A stretch of 64,000 nucleotides of DNA from Bacillus sp. Cs-700 (GTDB lineage Bacteria > Bacillota > Bacilli > Bacillales > Guptibacillaceae): positions 1,674,001 to 1,738,000 of the forward strand of contig NZ_CP041063.1 in the NCBI RefSeq assembly GCF_011082085.1, in the 5' to 3' direction. Below the pieces are notes generated by a model. It saw nothing but the letters and a program-made list of their open reading frames with translations. It was not told where the DNA came from and searched no databases. The position numbers and the translations under genes are program-made. Within the stretch, counting starts at the first letter, position 1, and each line of letters starts with the position of its first letter. Below are positions 63,176-64,000 of the stretch, one piece after another.

Positions 63176-63760
63176 ATGACAGCCGATCGCTATGTTAACT
63201 TAACCGTTAAAAACTATCAGTCTGTTCGCAGCGCTATTCAAACGGGTGATCTACTCCTTTGTAGCGGATCTTATCCTGTTAGTAAAATCATTCAAAATGT
63301 ATCCAATTCGAAATTCAGTCACGTCGCCCTCTTATTTCATTGGATGGACCGCTTAATGTTGCTTGAAAGTGTTGAAAGCTTTGGGGTTCGAATGGTTCCT
63401 CTCTCTCATTATTTTAATGATTATCGTAATTCTGGTCAGCCTTATAAAGGAAAACTGTATCTCATTCGCCATAACCAGGTAAAAGGCTTAGACGACATCA
63501 AACGAAATGCGATGTTAAGAAGAGGCGCCGATTTAACAGGGAAATTCTATGATATTGAAGAAATTCTTAAAATACTTGCTAGCGTCGTTATTGACGACCT
63601 GGAATCTATTCCAAATGATAAATACATTTGTTCCGAGTTTATCAAAGAATGCTACCAAAAAGCAGGGATCTCGTTCCCAGACGATGGTCGTGGATTCATT
63701 TATCCAGAGCATATTGCAAGTGATCCGGATGTGCGACCACTCTTCGAACTTGTCCCTTAA
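63176..63760 (+). CDS. YiiX/YebB-like permuted NlpC/P60 (papain-fold) protein
   Basis: A 194-residue protein of the permuted papain-like group. The His-containing segment KFSHVALLFHWMDRLMLLES (residue ~43) precedes the Cys segment DKYICSEFIKECYQKAG (~152), the reverse of the normal NlpC order. GDLLLCSGSY opens the fold. Such enzymes act as amidases or acyltransferases on lipids or peptides. No signal peptide, so cytoplasmic. AAGGAGG before the ATG. The peptidoglycan amidase gene follows in the same direction. Confidence 0.82.
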   Translation: MTADRYVNLTVKNYQSVRSAIQTGDLLLCSGSYPVSKIIQNVSNSKFSHVALLFHWMDRLMLLESVESFGVRMVPLSHYFNDYRNSGQPYKGKLYLIRHNQVKGLDDIKRNAMLRRGADLTGKFYDIEEILKILASVVIDDLESIPNDKYICSEFIKECYQKAGISFPDDGRGFIYPEHIASDPDVRPLFELVP

Positions 63761-63861
63761 AACCCATTTTCATAAATCCCCTCGCATTTCTATGGTTTGT
63801 CCAGACAAAACCATTCGGGATAAATATACTATTATTATCCAACTGTAATGGAGGGAGCATC

Positions 63862-64000
63862 ATGACATTAATTGTCATTGATCCAGGGCACGGCGGTTCA
63901 GATCCGGGTGCTACGTATAAAAACTTTCAAGAAAAAAATTTTAACCTAGCAATTTCTCGTATGGTGAGAGATCGTCTTGTTTCGAAGTACGAAGTTGATG
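63862..64000 (+). CDS. N-acetylmuramoyl-L-alanine amidase (partial, runs off the window)
   Basis: The first 46 codons read TLIVIDPGHGGSDPGATYKN, the amidase_3 zinc motif (His and Glu ligands: DPGHGGSDPGA, then QEKNFNLAIS). It would hydrolyse the amide between muramic acid and the stem peptide. GGAGGG precedes the ATG at 63862. No signal peptide at the visible start, so it may be a cytoplasmic or spore-related form, or exported otherwise. The remainder lies beyond position 64000. Confidence 0.9.
   Translation, partial: MTLIVIDPGHGGSDPGATYKNFQEKNFNLAISRMVRDRLVSKYEVD

Noticed and set aside
1-64000. CRISPR array
   Set aside because: No series of regularly spaced direct repeats was seen. The repeats found are inverted or widely separated.

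Overview
The window looks like the chromosome of a low-to-moderate GC Bacillaceae member. Strong AGGAGG-type ribosome binding sites occur throughout, GTG and TTG starts are frequent, and rho-independent terminators are abundant. Two blocks match Bacillus subtilis in content and order: a yugI-yuzA-yugJ/K-pgi-yugN-yugO-like block (48.3-53.9 kb) and a liaFSR block (57.3-59.7 kb). An environmental or marine genus close to Bacillus is plausible, but the species cannot be named from the sequence.

Layout. 0-5 kb: threonine aldolase, a GDYXXLXY-type membrane protein, a general-stress FMN-binding protein and a short-chain dehydrogenase. 5.4-14.9 kb: a coherent locus that I cannot match to a described system. 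One leftward operon encodes a ROK repressor, a lipoprotein binding protein, an ABC ATPase, a fused double permease and a non-canonical argininosuccinate-lyase-family enzyme. A large secreted PIG-L deacetylase is transcribed divergently. The intergenic region holds two matching ROK-type operators (AGTTAGT-N11-ACTAAC), so both arms are probably one regulon: an extracellular enzyme releases a compound, which is imported and then cleaved by a C-N lyase. 15-20 kb: DegV, DUF421 protein, aldo/keto reductase and a BBE-type FAD oxidase.

20.3-44.6 kb is an AT-rich accessory and defence island. It holds EcsC, a PLD-nuclease fused to a PUA/EVE-like reader, DUF5710 and unknown genes, a frameshifted DUF1643 gene, and a 1433-residue SF1 helicase fused to a Vsr-like nuclease. 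Next come a gene with a nonsense codon coupled to an XRE-ImmA/IrrE protease, a CHAT protease, a decayed CBASS locus (TM-SAVED effector plus CD-NTase remnant) and a complete type I restriction-modification system. Three degenerate ~150-bp repeats with AGGGACAGGT ends and two IS3 transposase remnants lie inside it, next to damaged genes. The island ends beside a tRNA-Ala(GGC).

44.7-64 kb returns to core-like content: tRNA, a Crp/Fnr regulator, DUF4386, alpha carbonic anhydrase, YggT, K+ channel, YugN, Pgi, iron alcohol dehydrogenase, DUF378, S1-domain protein, SNF transporter, hydrolase, LiaFSR, PAP2/haloperoxidase, ModAB, an acidic membrane protein, a YiiX-like protein and the start of an amidase. 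Between pgi and the alcohol dehydrogenase lies a 142-bp element whose pairing predicts a nearly gap-free four-way junction. A separate long REP-like hairpin lies between yugN and pgi.
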